Positions 36,532 through 44,840 of a DNA stretch of 64,000 bases are shown here, piece by piece. Under the pieces are notes generated by a model. It was not told the DNA's origin. It did not search any database and saw nothing but the letters and a program-made list of their open reading frames with translations. How positions within the stretch are numbered: the first letter of the stretch is position 1; each line of letters opens with the position of its first letter. Source of the stretch: Erwinia billingiae Eb661 (GTDB lineage Bacteria; Pseudomonadota; Gammaproteobacteria; Enterobacterales; Enterobacteriaceae); contig NC_014306.1 of assembly GCF_000196615.1 (NCBI RefSeq), positions 620,001 through 684,000 of the forward strand, in the 5' to 3' direction. The position numbers and the translations under genes are program-made.

Positions 36532-37459
36532 ACATCAGGCGTTGAAAACCGAGCAACGGCGCAAGAAAATGGCGGCGCTGATTACCCGGCTGGCCCCCAA
36601 TAACGGCTATACCCGCTCCGCGCTGGATGATGTGCGCCTGCTGCGTTCCGACCGGCCGCTGGACCATACGCCGGTGCTGTATGAACCCTCGATTGTCATC
36701 GTCTGCCAGGGCTGCAAGCGCGGTTATTTGGGGGATAACGTCTATATTTACGATGCTCAGCATTTTCTGGTGGTCGCGGTACCGCTGCCGTTTATCAGCC
36801 AGACCGACGCCAGTGCGGATGAGCCGATGCTGGCGGTGGCGCTCAGGCTGGATTTTACGGTGCTGGCCGATTTGCTGCTGACCTTAAAATTGCCGGTTCC
36901 CCGCCGTCATGACGCAGTCAGCATGCTCTCTTCGCCGCTGGATGAGGCGTTGGGTGACAGCGTCATCCGTCTGCTGGAGGTGCTGAGTTCGCCGCAGGAA
37001 AGCCAGGTGCTGGGCGCGGGGATCGTGCGGGAGATTTACTACCGGGTGCTGGTCGGCGATCAGGGCGGCACGTTACGTGCGGCGCTGGCGCAGCAGGGGT
37101 ATTTTGCGCAGATTGCGCGGGCATTACACATCCTGCAAAACCGTTATAGCGAACATTTTGAGGTGGCCGATCTGGCAAGCGAAGTGGGCATGAGCGTGGC
37201 TACTTTCCATGCCCATTTCAAAACGGTGACCCAAAGCTCACCCATTCAGTACCTGAAATCCACCCGACTGCATCAGGCCCGACTGTTGATGGTGCGTGGC
37301 GGAATGTCTGCGGCCACGGCTTCTGCGGAAGTGGGTTACGAAAGTCCTTCGCAGTTCAGCCGCGAGTTTAAGCGCTTCTTTGGTCGCAGTCCGGTGCAGG
37401 AAGCGCTGTATATGAAAGAAATCCTGCGTCTGGAACCGGCCATTGAGATGGCGGGTTAA
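36518..37459 (+). CDS. AraC-family regulator with AraC_N cupin domain
   Basis: 313 residues from ATG 36518, or 311 from ATG 36524 in the ATGGCTGA overlap with the TetR stop. The N-terminal domain (about 20-180; TPVLYEPSIVIVCQGCKRGYLG) is the AraC_N type found in regulators of SDR/aldo-keto reductase genes. The C-terminal double HTH (about 205-300) has VADLASEVGMSVATFHAHFK and SAEVGYESPSQFSREFKRFFG. It is cotranscribed with tetR and converges on an SDR gene. A metabolic-aldehyde-type signal is possible but not shown. Confidence 0.9.
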   Translation: MRMAEHQALKTEQRRKKMAALITRLAPNNGYTRSALDDVRLLRSDRPLDHTPVLYEPSIVIVCQGCKRGYLGDNVYIYDAQHFLVVAVPLPFISQTDASADEPMLAVALRLDFTVLADLLLTLKLPVPRRHDAVSMLSSPLDEALGDSVIRLLEVLSSPQESQVLGAGIVREIYYRVLVGDQGGTLRAALAQQGYFAQIARALHILQNRYSEHFEVADLASEVGMSVATFHAHFKTVTQSSPIQYLKSTRLHQARLLMVRGGMSAATASAEVGYESPSQFSREFKRFFGRSPVQEALYMKEILRLEPAIEMAG

Positions 37460-37463
37460 GCCT

Positions 37464-37492
37464 AAAAAAAGCCCGCCCGTTACGGCGAGCTT
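37464..37492 (-). terminator. Rho-independent terminator of the SDR gene at 37501
   Basis: On the minus strand AAGCTCGCC, short loop, GGCGGGCTT, then a T-run (plus-strand A-run 37464-37470). It sits 9 bases past the SDR stop and between convergent genes. Confidence 0.8.
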
Positions 37493-37500
37493 GAAGCGGA

Positions 37501-38235
37501 TCAGTAGGGGCTGGCGGTGGGACGCACCACGATCTCGCTGACATCCACGTCCGCCGGTTGCTCAATGGCATACACCACGGCACGCGCGATGGCATCCGGT
37601 TCCAGCGCTACCCGCCGGAAGGCTTTCATCGCTTCGCGCGCCGAGTCATCGCTGATGCTGTCTGCAAGTTCCGACGTCACCACGCCCGGTGAAATCACCG
37701 TCACCCGCAGTTTATCCGTCTCCTGACGCAGCCCATCCGATAAGGCCCGCACCGCGAACTTGGTGGCACAATACACCGCCGCCGTTGGCGAGACGCTCAG
37801 TCCACCAATCGACGAAATGTTGATGATATGGCCGTGCTGCTGCTGTTCCATCAGCGGTTGTGCGGCTGCAATGCCGTAGAGAACGCCACGGATATTGACG
37901 TCAATCATGCGATCCCACTCGTCCACTTTACGGGCCGAAAGCGGCGATAGCGGCATCACGCCAGCGTTGTTAATCAGCACATCCAGTCCGCCAAAATGCT
38001 GTTGTGCTTCGGCGATAAAGCGCTCCATCTCGCTGAGGTTGGTGACGTCAAGCGAGGTGAAATGCGCTTCGCCGCCAGCGGCACGGATCTCTGCAACCAC
38101 CGTCGCCAGACGATCGGTACGGCGCGCGCCAAGCAAAACACGCGCGCCTTTGGCCGCCAGCAGTCGGGCGGTGGCTTCGCCAATACCACTGCTGGCACCG
38201 GTGATCGCCACGATTTTATTGTTCAGTTCAGACAC
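37501..38235 (-). CDS. SDR family NAD(P)-dependent oxidoreductase
   Basis: 244 residues of classical SDR: TGASSGIGEAT near residue 14, LINNAGVMPLSPL, SSIGGLSVSPTAAVYCATKFA with the catalytic Ser-Tyr-Lys, and the GARRTD strand that hints at NADP(H). It converges with the AraC gene. Close in style to enzymes annotated as YdfG-like or ketoreductases; substrate not assignable. Confidence 0.92.
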   Translation of the reverse strand: MSELNNKIVAITGASSGIGEATARLLAAKGARVLLGARRTDRLATVVAEIRAAGGEAHFTSLDVTNLSEMERFIAEAQQHFGGLDVLINNAGVMPLSPLSARKVDEWDRMIDVNIRGVLYGIAAAQPLMEQQQHGHIINISSIGGLSVSPTAAVYCATKFAVRALSDGLRQETDKLRVTVISPGVVTSELADSISDDSAREAMKAFRRVALEPDAIARAVVYAIEQPADVDVSEIVVRPTASPY

Positions 38236-38359
38236 AGGACTCTCCTTACCAGGGCTTGCTGAACGGCTTGTCCGTCAGCGAAGTTCAGGGTAAAGCCTTA
38301 TCCCCTGGCTGCGAATATCCGGGCCTCTCTCAAGCTTGCCTGTTCCTCTGAAATGCCGA

Positions 38360-39175
38360 TCAGCGGCCCACATCGGTCGAAAAGGCGATCTCTTTCTGCG
38401 CTTCCAGCGCCGCCAGTCGTTCGGTCAATGCGGCATGAACCAGCGTGTATGCATCGCTTCCCAGCGTCAGTCGGCGTGGTGCAGGGGAGCGATCGACGGA
38501 GGCAATCATTTCGCGCACCATCTTTTTCGCCTCGCCGACGGTTGGCCAGTTCTCCATCAGCTGCCGCATCGGGCTCCGATCGTAAGCCGCAAGCGGTTCT
38601 GCCATCTCCATTCCCTGGGTAAACCCCGTCTGGGCGGTGCCTGGCTCAACCAGCGTGAATTCAATATTGAATGCCGCCACTTCCTGCGCCACCGTTTCGA
38701 CAAAGCCTTCCATCGCAAATTTGCTGGTGTGATAGAGGCTCAGTCCCGGGAAGGTAATCTGCCCGCCCATCGAAGAGAGCTGCAGGATGCGGCCACCGCC
38801 TTGCTGGCGCAGATGCGGTAAGGCCGCGCAGATCAGCTGGATCGAGCCGAGCACATTGGTGTCCAGCAGGCGTTCAATCTGCGCATCCGCCAGCTCTTCG
38901 GCGGCGCCGCCCAGACCGTAGCCCGCGTTGCTGACTACCACATCAATGCGGCCTAATTCCGCAAAGGCCCGATCGACGACCATGCGCACGCTTTCGGCGT
39001 CGGTCACATCCAGCTGCGCCAGCCACAGCTGCTCGCCATAACGCGCTTTCAACGCCTGTAGCACGGCGGGTTTGCGCAAGGTGGCCGCCACGCGGTCGCC
39101 GCGTTCCAGCAGGCGTTCAGTCATTTCCAGGCCGAAGCCAGATGAGGTGCCGGTAATAAACCAGGTTTTAGACAT
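38360..39175 (-). CDS. SDR family oxidoreductase
   Basis: 271 residues with TGTSSGFGLEM as cofactor motif, VVSNAGYGLGG, and the catalytic YHTSK. It is divergent from the LysR gene (92-base gap) in the familiar LysR/target layout. It lies 124 bases downstream of the other SDR start, so it is probably its own transcription unit. Confidence 0.92.
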   Translation of the reverse strand: MSKTWFITGTSSGFGLEMTERLLERGDRVAATLRKPAVLQALKARYGEQLWLAQLDVTDAESVRMVVDRAFAELGRIDVVVSNAGYGLGGAAEELADAQIERLLDTNVLGSIQLICAALPHLRQQGGGRILQLSSMGGQITFPGLSLYHTSKFAMEGFVETVAQEVAAFNIEFTLVEPGTAQTGFTQGMEMAEPLAAYDRSPMRQLMENWPTVGEAKKMVREMIASVDRSPAPRRLTLGSDAYTLVHAALTERLAALEAQKEIAFSTDVGR

Positions 39176-39267
39176 GGGGTTTCTCCTGTTGAGTGTCAGG
39201 TAACCTTACGCCGCTGGAATTGATGCTACTATCCGTCCAATCATGCATGAGTTGGTGAAAATGACCC

Positions 39268-40179
39268 ATGAATAGCAAACCCGATCTCTCCGCGCTGCAG
39301 GCCTTTGTGCTGGTCGCCACCCGCCGCAGCTTTCGTCAGGCGGCCGACGAGCTGGGATTATCGCCGTCCACCCTCAGCCATATGCTGCGCGCGCTGGAAG
39401 AGAAAATGGCGGTGCGGTTGCTGCACCGCACCACCCGCAGCGTCTCGACCACCGAAGCCGGCGAGCAGTTGCTTAACCAGTTGAAGCCGGTGCTGCAAGG
39501 GCTGGAGAGTGCGCTCAGTTCGGTGGAGGCATTTCGCCAGCAGCCGACCGGCACCTTGCGGATCAATGCCAGTGAGAGCGCTGCCCGTCAGCTGTTGCAG
39601 CGGGTTGTGCCGCTGTTTTTGCAGCGCTATCCGGCCATTTCGCTGGATGTGGTGACCGAAGGGCGGTTGATCGATATCGTCAGCGAGCAGTTTGATGCCG
39701 GCGTGCGGCTGCTGGAGGATGTGCCGCAAGATATGGTGGCGGTGCCGTTTGGCGGCGATCTGCGCTTTATTGCCGTGGCCTCGCCCGCTTATGTCGCGAA
39801 AAGCGGCGAACCCGCCACGCCCGACGATCTGTTAACCCATCAATGTATTCGCTTCCGCTTACCCAGCGGCAAGCTCTATCGCTGGGAGTTCTCGCGTCGT
39901 GGCGTGGAGCGGCATATAGAGGTGAAAGGCACGCTGATGCTGGATCATCTGGAACTGATGGTCGAATCAGCGGCGCAGGGGTTGGGTATCGCCTATGTCC
40001 CGAGCAGCGTGGCGGAGCCGTGGCTTCAGAGCGGCAAGCTGCAAATCGTGCTGGAAGAGTGGAGTCCGCCTTCGCCGGGGCTGGCGCTTTACTATCCTGG
40101 CCATCGCCATGTGCCTGCGGTGTTAAGCGCCTTTATCGAGGTGCTGAAGTCGCCCGTTACAGCATTCCCGGCGGAATAA
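39268..40179 (+). CDS. LysR-type transcriptional regulator
   Basis: 303 residues with the LysR HTH at about 8-65 (LQAFVLVATRRSFRQAADELGLSPSTLSHMLRALE, here split by its conserved Ser-Leu turn) and an effector domain that keeps the dimer-interface pattern. The group with TTRSVSTTEAGEQLL is the AaeR/DmlR-like one. It is divergent from the SDR at 38360, probably its target. Its 3' end overlaps the convergent phosphatase gene by 23 bases. Confidence 0.92.
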   Translation: MNSKPDLSALQAFVLVATRRSFRQAADELGLSPSTLSHMLRALEEKMAVRLLHRTTRSVSTTEAGEQLLNQLKPVLQGLESALSSVEAFRQQPTGTLRINASESAARQLLQRVVPLFLQRYPAISLDVVTEGRLIDIVSEQFDAGVRLLEDVPQDMVAVPFGGDLRFIAVASPAYVAKSGEPATPDDLLTHQCIRFRLPSGKLYRWEFSRRGVERHIEVKGTLMLDHLELMVESAAQGLGIAYVPSSVAEPWLQSGKLQIVLEEWSPPSPGLALYYPGHRHVPAVLSAFIEVLKSPVTAFPAE

Positions 40180-40726
40180 CCGGCGGATGATAAATGGCGG
40201 CGCTCCAGTGCCGGCTGCTGGCATGTTTCTCCGCCAGCCAGCCCTCTTTACGCAGATGGCGGGCGATCATTTTATTCATGATGCCGTGGCCCAGCAGCAG
40301 CACGTTGCCATGCTCCGACAGGGAAATCAGTCGGTTAGCGGCCTGACTGGCGCGCAGTTCCGCCTGCTGGAAGGATTCGACCGATCCGGCATAGCCGCAC
40401 AGCCACATCAGGCGCAGTAACGAAAGCCACAGCGATGGAGGAAGGTGGGGATAGGCAAGGCGCATGGTAGGCAGGGACACTTCGCTGAATACCGCATCGA
40501 TGCAGGCCGGTTCCAGCCCCAGCTTTTGCAGTGACGAGCGCTCGCGGGGAAGGGGACTGGTCACCACGTAGTCGGCCATCGCCGCCACCCGAATACTCTT
40601 ATCCGGCGGACCATCCTGCACGTTCGACATATCATAGGCTTCACACCACTCTGTCATCGCCAGCGCCGGTAAGCGGCCGCCCACCGTATGGTCCGGCTTA
40701 CCGTGACGCATCAGAATTATGGTCAT
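40157..40726 (-). CDS. Histidine phosphatase family protein
   Basis: 189 residues. The phosphohistidine motif is LMRHGKPDH (His8), and the second catalytic His is in LLGHGIMNK. Members dephosphorylate small metabolites or phosphoproteins; the short length and lack of other marks give no substrate. Convergent with, and overlapping, the LysR gene by 23 bases. Confidence 0.85.
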   Translation of the reverse strand: MTIILMRHGKPDHTVGGRLPALAMTEWCEAYDMSNVQDGPPDKSIRVAAMADYVVTSPLPRERSSLQKLGLEPACIDAVFSEVSLPTMRLAYPHLPPSLWLSLLRLMWLCGYAGSVESFQQAELRASQAANRLISLSEHGNVLLLGHGIMNKMIARHLRKEGWLAEKHASSRHWSAAIYHPPVIPPGML

Positions 40727-41320
40727 TACCTTCCCTCAGGTGTTTTTTTCAAGAGTAAGCTGACGTTCAGGTTAAGACAAATAAGCGGGCTGATTTTAAG
40801 ATTTGCCCGGCAATGGGCGAGGATTCATCTGACTGCAATAATCTGCCGTTTAGAATGCCCACGACTGAGCCAGTCAGACGTGAGTGAAAACTGAACTTTA
40901 GTACAGTTTATTCGGTGTATTGTAGTGCAATATCAGAGCGATAAATTAAGTTATTAATTCAAGTTAATGTATTTTATCGCTTTTATCTGGAGTTGCGCTT
41001 TCCAAATGTGAAGTGACACTAATTTATTTGCGCAGATCTATTGCAAAATCTACGCGCGTAGATACAATAGCCCTCGTAGTAAAAATTCGCGACGCATGAT
41101 GCTTATCTGCCCAGTGAAGGTCACTTTGTTTCACCGTATGGATGCGATTGGTTACTTAAAACCGACGACCGGGAAACGAATATAACTCTCCCAACACCAG
41201 GGAACCTGTTCTGACCTTAACCATGGCTCAGCAAAAGAGCGTCCTAACTTGCGAATTTTTCCTGACTCTCAGGACACGCCAGGGAAGGCAAATTAGCACT
41301 CTGTATTTCAGGGAACTTTC
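40727..41320. other. 594-base intergenic region with promoter and long leader of the MHS-LacI-nucleosidase operon
   Basis: No gene seen. It holds a well-formed operator/promoter at 41041-41068 and then about 250 transcribed bases before ATG 41321. A long-range inverted repeat (AGCGATAAA ... TTTATCGCT, from about 40940 to 40985) lies upstream. I recognise no riboswitch class in the leader. Confidence 0.6.
41041..41068 (+). promoter_or_regulatory. Promoter with LacI-type operator between -35 and -10
   Basis: TTGCAA (41041-41046), 16-base spacer, TACAAT (41063-41068). The spacer is filled by the perfect palindrome ATCTACGCGCGTAGAT (41048-41063), which has the central CG typical of LacI-family operators. 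The LacI gene two positions downstream is the obvious candidate to bind it and repress by steric block. Confidence 0.65.
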
Positions 41321-42715
41321 ATGTCCACTCCTCAAAGCACTCAGCATGAGGCTTCACGTTCCGCATCCTCTGCGGCAGATGAACGCCTGACTACCCCAGA
41401 AGGCCGTAAAGATTTTTGGCGCGCCACCTTCTCCTGTTGGCTTGGCACCGCGATGGAATATGCGGACTTCGCCCTCTATGGTCTGGCCGCCGGTATTATC
41501 TTTGGCGACGTCTTCTTCCCCGAATCCACCCCAACCATGGCGCTGCTGGCGACCTTTGCCACCTGGTCCGTTGGCTTTATTGCCCGACCGATTGGTGCAC
41601 TGTTCTTCGGCTGGCTTGGCGATCGTAAAGGCCGCAAAGTGGTGATGGTGTCGACCATCATTCTGATGGGCGCGTCGACCACATTGATCGGCGTTATCCC
41701 GAGCTATGCGTCTATTGGCCTGTGGGCACCGGCCTGTCTGGTGGTGTTGCGCTTCAGTCAGGGCTTTGGTGCTGGCGCCGAGCTGTCTGGCGGCACGGTG
41801 ATGCTGGGTGAATATGCCCCGGCAGAAAAACGCGGCCTGGTCTCCTCGATCATTGCGCTGGGATCCAACAGCGGCACGCTGGTGGCCTCGCTGGTGTGGC
41901 TGGCGGTGGTGCAGATGGATCAACAGCAGCTGCAGGATTGGGGATGGCGTATCCCGTTCCTCTGTAGCTCGCTGATTGCGCTGGTGGCGCTGTGGATCCG
42001 CCGTCATCTGAAAGAAACCCCGGTATTTGAACGCAAGAAAGCGGAACTGCTGGCGCAGCGTGAAAGCTCACGCGTTGCTCAGCCGTTGCCGGTCGATACC
42101 CGCAGCTTCTGGAAACGCAGCCGTTCGTTCTTTGTGATGGTTGGCCTGCGTATCGGTGAGAACGGCCCTTCGTATCTGGCTCAGGGTTTTATCATCGGCT
42201 ACGTGGTGAAAGTGCTGGCTGTCGATAAGTCGGTTGCCACCACCGCCGTGTTCCTTGCCTCTCTGCTCGGCTTCCTGATCATTCCTTTCGCTGGCTGGCT
42301 TTCTGACCGCTTTGGCCGCCGCATTACCTACCGTTGGTTCTGCCTTTTACTGATCCTTTATGCCTTCCCGGCCTTTATGTTGCTGGATTCTCGTGAGCCA
42401 GTGATTGTGATCTCGACTATCGTTGTCGGTATGGGTCTGGCGTCACTCGGTATTTTTGGTGTGCAGGCGGCGTGGGGCGTTGAGATGTTCGGCGTGCATC
42501 ACCGCTACACTAAAATGGCGACGGCGAAAGAGCTGGGATCGATTCTCTCTGGCGGAACAGCTCCTCTGGTTGCTGCTGCGCTGTTGTCATGGACTGGCCA
42601 CTGGTGGCCGATCGCCACTTACTTTGCGGCGATGGCGGCCATTGGCTTCCTGACCACGTTTGTTGCCCCGGAAACCCGTGGGCGAGACTTAAATGACCCG
42701 GATGACGCGATCTGA
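41321..42715 (+). CDS. MFS transporter, metabolite:H+ symporter (MHS) family
   Basis: 464 residues with 12 hydrophobic segments. MHS marks: GTAMEYADFALYGLAAGI in the first segment, FGWLGDRKGRK in the 2-3 loop, GFGAGAELSGGTVMLGEY in segment 5, RRHLKETPVFE in the central loop. Relatives carry shikimate, proline/betaine, citrate or 2-oxoglutarate. Co-location with a LacI repressor and a nucleoside hydrolase suggests a nucleoside or related cargo (inference). Confidence 0.9.
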   Translation: MSTPQSTQHEASRSASSAADERLTTPEGRKDFWRATFSCWLGTAMEYADFALYGLAAGIIFGDVFFPESTPTMALLATFATWSVGFIARPIGALFFGWLGDRKGRKVVMVSTIILMGASTTLIGVIPSYASIGLWAPACLVVLRFSQGFGAGAELSGGTVMLGEYAPAEKRGLVSSIIALGSNSGTLVASLVWLAVVQMDQQQLQDWGWRIPFLCSSLIALVALWIRRHLKETPVFERKKAELLAQRESSRVAQPLPVDTRSFWKRSRSFFVMVGLRIGENGPSYLAQGFIIGYVVKVLAVDKSVATTAVFLASLLGFLIIPFAGWLSDRFGRRITYRWFCLLLILYAFPAFMLLDSREPVIVISTIVVGMGLASLGIFGVQAAWGVEMFGVHHRYTKMATAKELGSILSGGTAPLVAAALLSWTGHWWPIATYFAAMAAIGFLTTFVAPETRGRDLNDPDDAI

Positions 42716-42772
42716 CGGGACCCAGGCGAACCGTCGATCGCTCGGCGGTTTGCCTCTGGAAAAGGCAATAAT

Positions 42773-43810
42773 TTGGTAAAAAGCACCGTAAATCGTGCCA
42801 CCCGCAGCGATGTCGCCAAAGAAGCGGGCACCTCGGTCGCCGTGGTGAGCTATGTGATGAACAATGGTCCGAGGCCGGTTGCGGAAGCAACGCGGCTTCG
42901 CGTGCTTGAGGCCATCAAGAAAACCGGATACCGGCCCAACAGCGTGGCCCGTGCTCTGGCGTCGGGTACCACGAAAACCTACGGACTGGTGGTGCCCAAT
43001 ATTTCCAACGCGTTTATCGCGTCATTTGCCCATGCGTTGCAGCAGGAAGCGTTGAGCAACGGCATGGTGATGCTGTTGGGCGATGCAGGTGACAGCCGTC
43101 AGCGCGAGCTAGAGCTGATCAACAATCTGCTGAGCCGTCAGGTCGATGGACTGTTTTATAACAGCGTCGATCGCCACCCTTATATCGATGTGATTCAGGC
43201 CACCGGCACGCCGCTGGTGATGCTGGACCGGGTCGATCCCAGCCTGAAAGTGAATATTCTGCGCGTGGACGAGCGCGAGGCTGCCCGTCAGGTGACCTCG
43301 CATCTGTTGAGCCACGGCTACCAGGAAATCGGCATTATCTGCGGTCCGCTGGAGCGTTTTAACACCCAGGATCGTCTTGCGGGCTGGCGTCAGGCGCTGG
43401 CCGACTTTGGCATTACCGAACGGCCAGAGTGGATATTCCCAACGACCTATACCCGCGAAGGCGGTTATGAGGCCGGACAGCAAATGCTAAAAAACGACGC
43501 GTTACCTCGCGCGCTGTTTGCCAGCAACGAAGCACAGGCCATTGGCTGTATTCGGGCGCTGTCGGAACACAACATTACGGTGCCAGAGCAGGTTGCTCTG
43601 GTCTGTTTTAACGGAACGGACCAATCAGCGTTTCATGTCCCTTCATTAACCACCGTGCGACAGCCGGTAGGGGAAATGGCAAAAAGGGCCATCGCAATGC
43701 TGACAGCCCCGGAAGGCGAGGCACAGCTGAGTGAGTTTGCGCACCAGCTGGAAATAGGCGAATCCTGTGGCTGTTGCTTTAACGACAGCCGCAACGCCGC
43801 ACAAAAATGA
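42773..43810 (+). CDS. LacI-family transcriptional repressor
   Basis: 345 residues. The N-terminal HTH reads ATRSDVAKEAGTSVAVVSYVMN, followed by a hinge helix (NSVARALASGTT) and a periplasmic-binding-like ligand domain. The only plausible start is TTG 42773 (AAGG eight bases upstream); there is no ATG in the HTH region, so a weak start would keep repressor levels low. It lies 57 bases after the transporter and 10 bases before the nucleoside hydrolase. It probably binds the palindrome at 41048-41063. Confidence 0.92.
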   Translation: MVKSTVNRATRSDVAKEAGTSVAVVSYVMNNGPRPVAEATRLRVLEAIKKTGYRPNSVARALASGTTKTYGLVVPNISNAFIASFAHALQQEALSNGMVMLLGDAGDSRQRELELINNLLSRQVDGLFYNSVDRHPYIDVIQATGTPLVMLDRVDPSLKVNILRVDEREAARQVTSHLLSHGYQEIGIICGPLERFNTQDRLAGWRQALADFGITERPEWIFPTTYTREGGYEAGQQMLKNDALPRALFASNEAQAIGCIRALSEHNITVPEQVALVCFNGTDQSAFHVPSLTTVRQPVGEMAKRAIAMLTAPEGEAQLSEFAHQLEIGESCGCCFNDSRNAAQK

Positions 43811-43820
43811 TAATAAAAAA

Positions 43821-44795
43821 ATGAAAAGATTGATTATTGATTGTGACCCAGGAAACGGCATCGTCGGTGCCAACGTTGATGATGGTCTGGCCATAGCGCT
43901 TGCGCTGGGGTCACCCAATATCTCGCTCGAGTTGATTACCACGGTCGCCGGCAACACGCCGTGCGAGCAGGGATTCAACGTAGCGAAAGATTTGATTGAA
44001 AATTTAGGCCTGACTATTCCGGTGTTGAAAGGGGCGACCCAGGCACTGGCCGAACCGCCACAGCCGTGGCGTGACGCGCTGGACAATCGGGTGCATGGCA
44101 ACAAACTGGCGCATTTGTGGCAGGGCGTTCGTCAGCCGGAGGCCTTTGTGGCACCGGAAGAGGACGCGGCCGATGCTATCGCCCGGCTGATTTGTGCCAA
44201 TCCCGGCGAGATTACCCTGGTGGCGATTGGGCCGTTAACCAACGTGGCGCTGGCGATGGAACGCTATCCGGAGATGGTGGAAGCGGTGCAGGAGATCGCC
44301 ATTATGGGCGGCGTGTTTGCGCTGGATGACTATATCAAGGACACCAATTTCGGCCTCGATCCTGAAGCCGCGCACAAGGTGCTGAACAGCGGTGCGAACA
44401 TCACCTTAGTGCCGATGGACGTCACCACCCAGACGCTGATGACGCACAGCGATCTGGACCGGATTGCCCGACTGAACACGCCGCTGGCGCGCTTTGTCAC
44501 CGAAACGCTCAGGCCGTGGATGGATTACTCGATACAAACCCGCAATCTGCCGGGCTGCTGGATCCACGATGCGCTGGTGGTGGCCTGGCTGCTGAATCAA
44601 CAGGTTGCCAAGGCCGCGGATTACTACGTCAATGTGGAGTTGCGGCCGGGACAGACGCGCGGGAAATCATGGCGCTATCGCCCGCCATTGCGGGTCGACG
44701 TGGCGATTGAGCCTTCAACGGCGGGACTGGTTCACGTACTGCAAACGGTGGATAACCGCCTGCTGCTCTCGATGCTGGAAAAAGCGCTGGCTTAA
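43821..44795 (+). CDS. Nucleoside hydrolase (IunH family)
   Basis: 324 residues from ATG 43821. The Ca-binding N-terminus is DCDPGNGIVGANVDDG, a longer-loop version of DxDxxxxDD found in a branch of the family. LVAIGPLTNVALAM and EIAIMGGVF are further marks; the active-site His in WIHDALVVAW is present near the C-terminus. It hydrolyses ribonucleosides to base and ribose. The ATG follows the LacI stop by 10 A-rich bases without a clear ribosome site, so coupling is likely. Confidence 0.9.
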   Translation: MKRLIIDCDPGNGIVGANVDDGLAIALALGSPNISLELITTVAGNTPCEQGFNVAKDLIENLGLTIPVLKGATQALAEPPQPWRDALDNRVHGNKLAHLWQGVRQPEAFVAPEEDAADAIARLICANPGEITLVAIGPLTNVALAMERYPEMVEAVQEIAIMGGVFALDDYIKDTNFGLDPEAAHKVLNSGANITLVPMDVTTQTLMTHSDLDRIARLNTPLARFVTETLRPWMDYSIQTRNLPGCWIHDALVVAWLLNQQVAKAADYYVNVELRPGQTRGKSWRYRPPLRVDVAIEPSTAGLVHVLQTVDNRLLLSMLEKALA

Positions 44796-44801
44796 GGCTG
44801 T

Positions 44802-44827
44802 GCTCCCCGTCGCGGAAGACGGGGAGC
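44802..44827. terminator. Hairpin between convergent nucleosidase and PepSY genes
   Basis: GCTCCCCGTC (44802-44811), loop GCGGAA, GACGGGGAGC (44818-44827). A perfect 10-bp stem between convergent stops; the T-tract is poor on both sides. Confidence 0.65.
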
Positions 44828-44840
44828 CAGTTCATTTGAC

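Noticed and set aside
41075..41320. Riboswitch in the leader of the transporter operon
   Set aside because: I looked for purine, guanidine and preQ1-type cores and recognised none; only the unusual length is reported.
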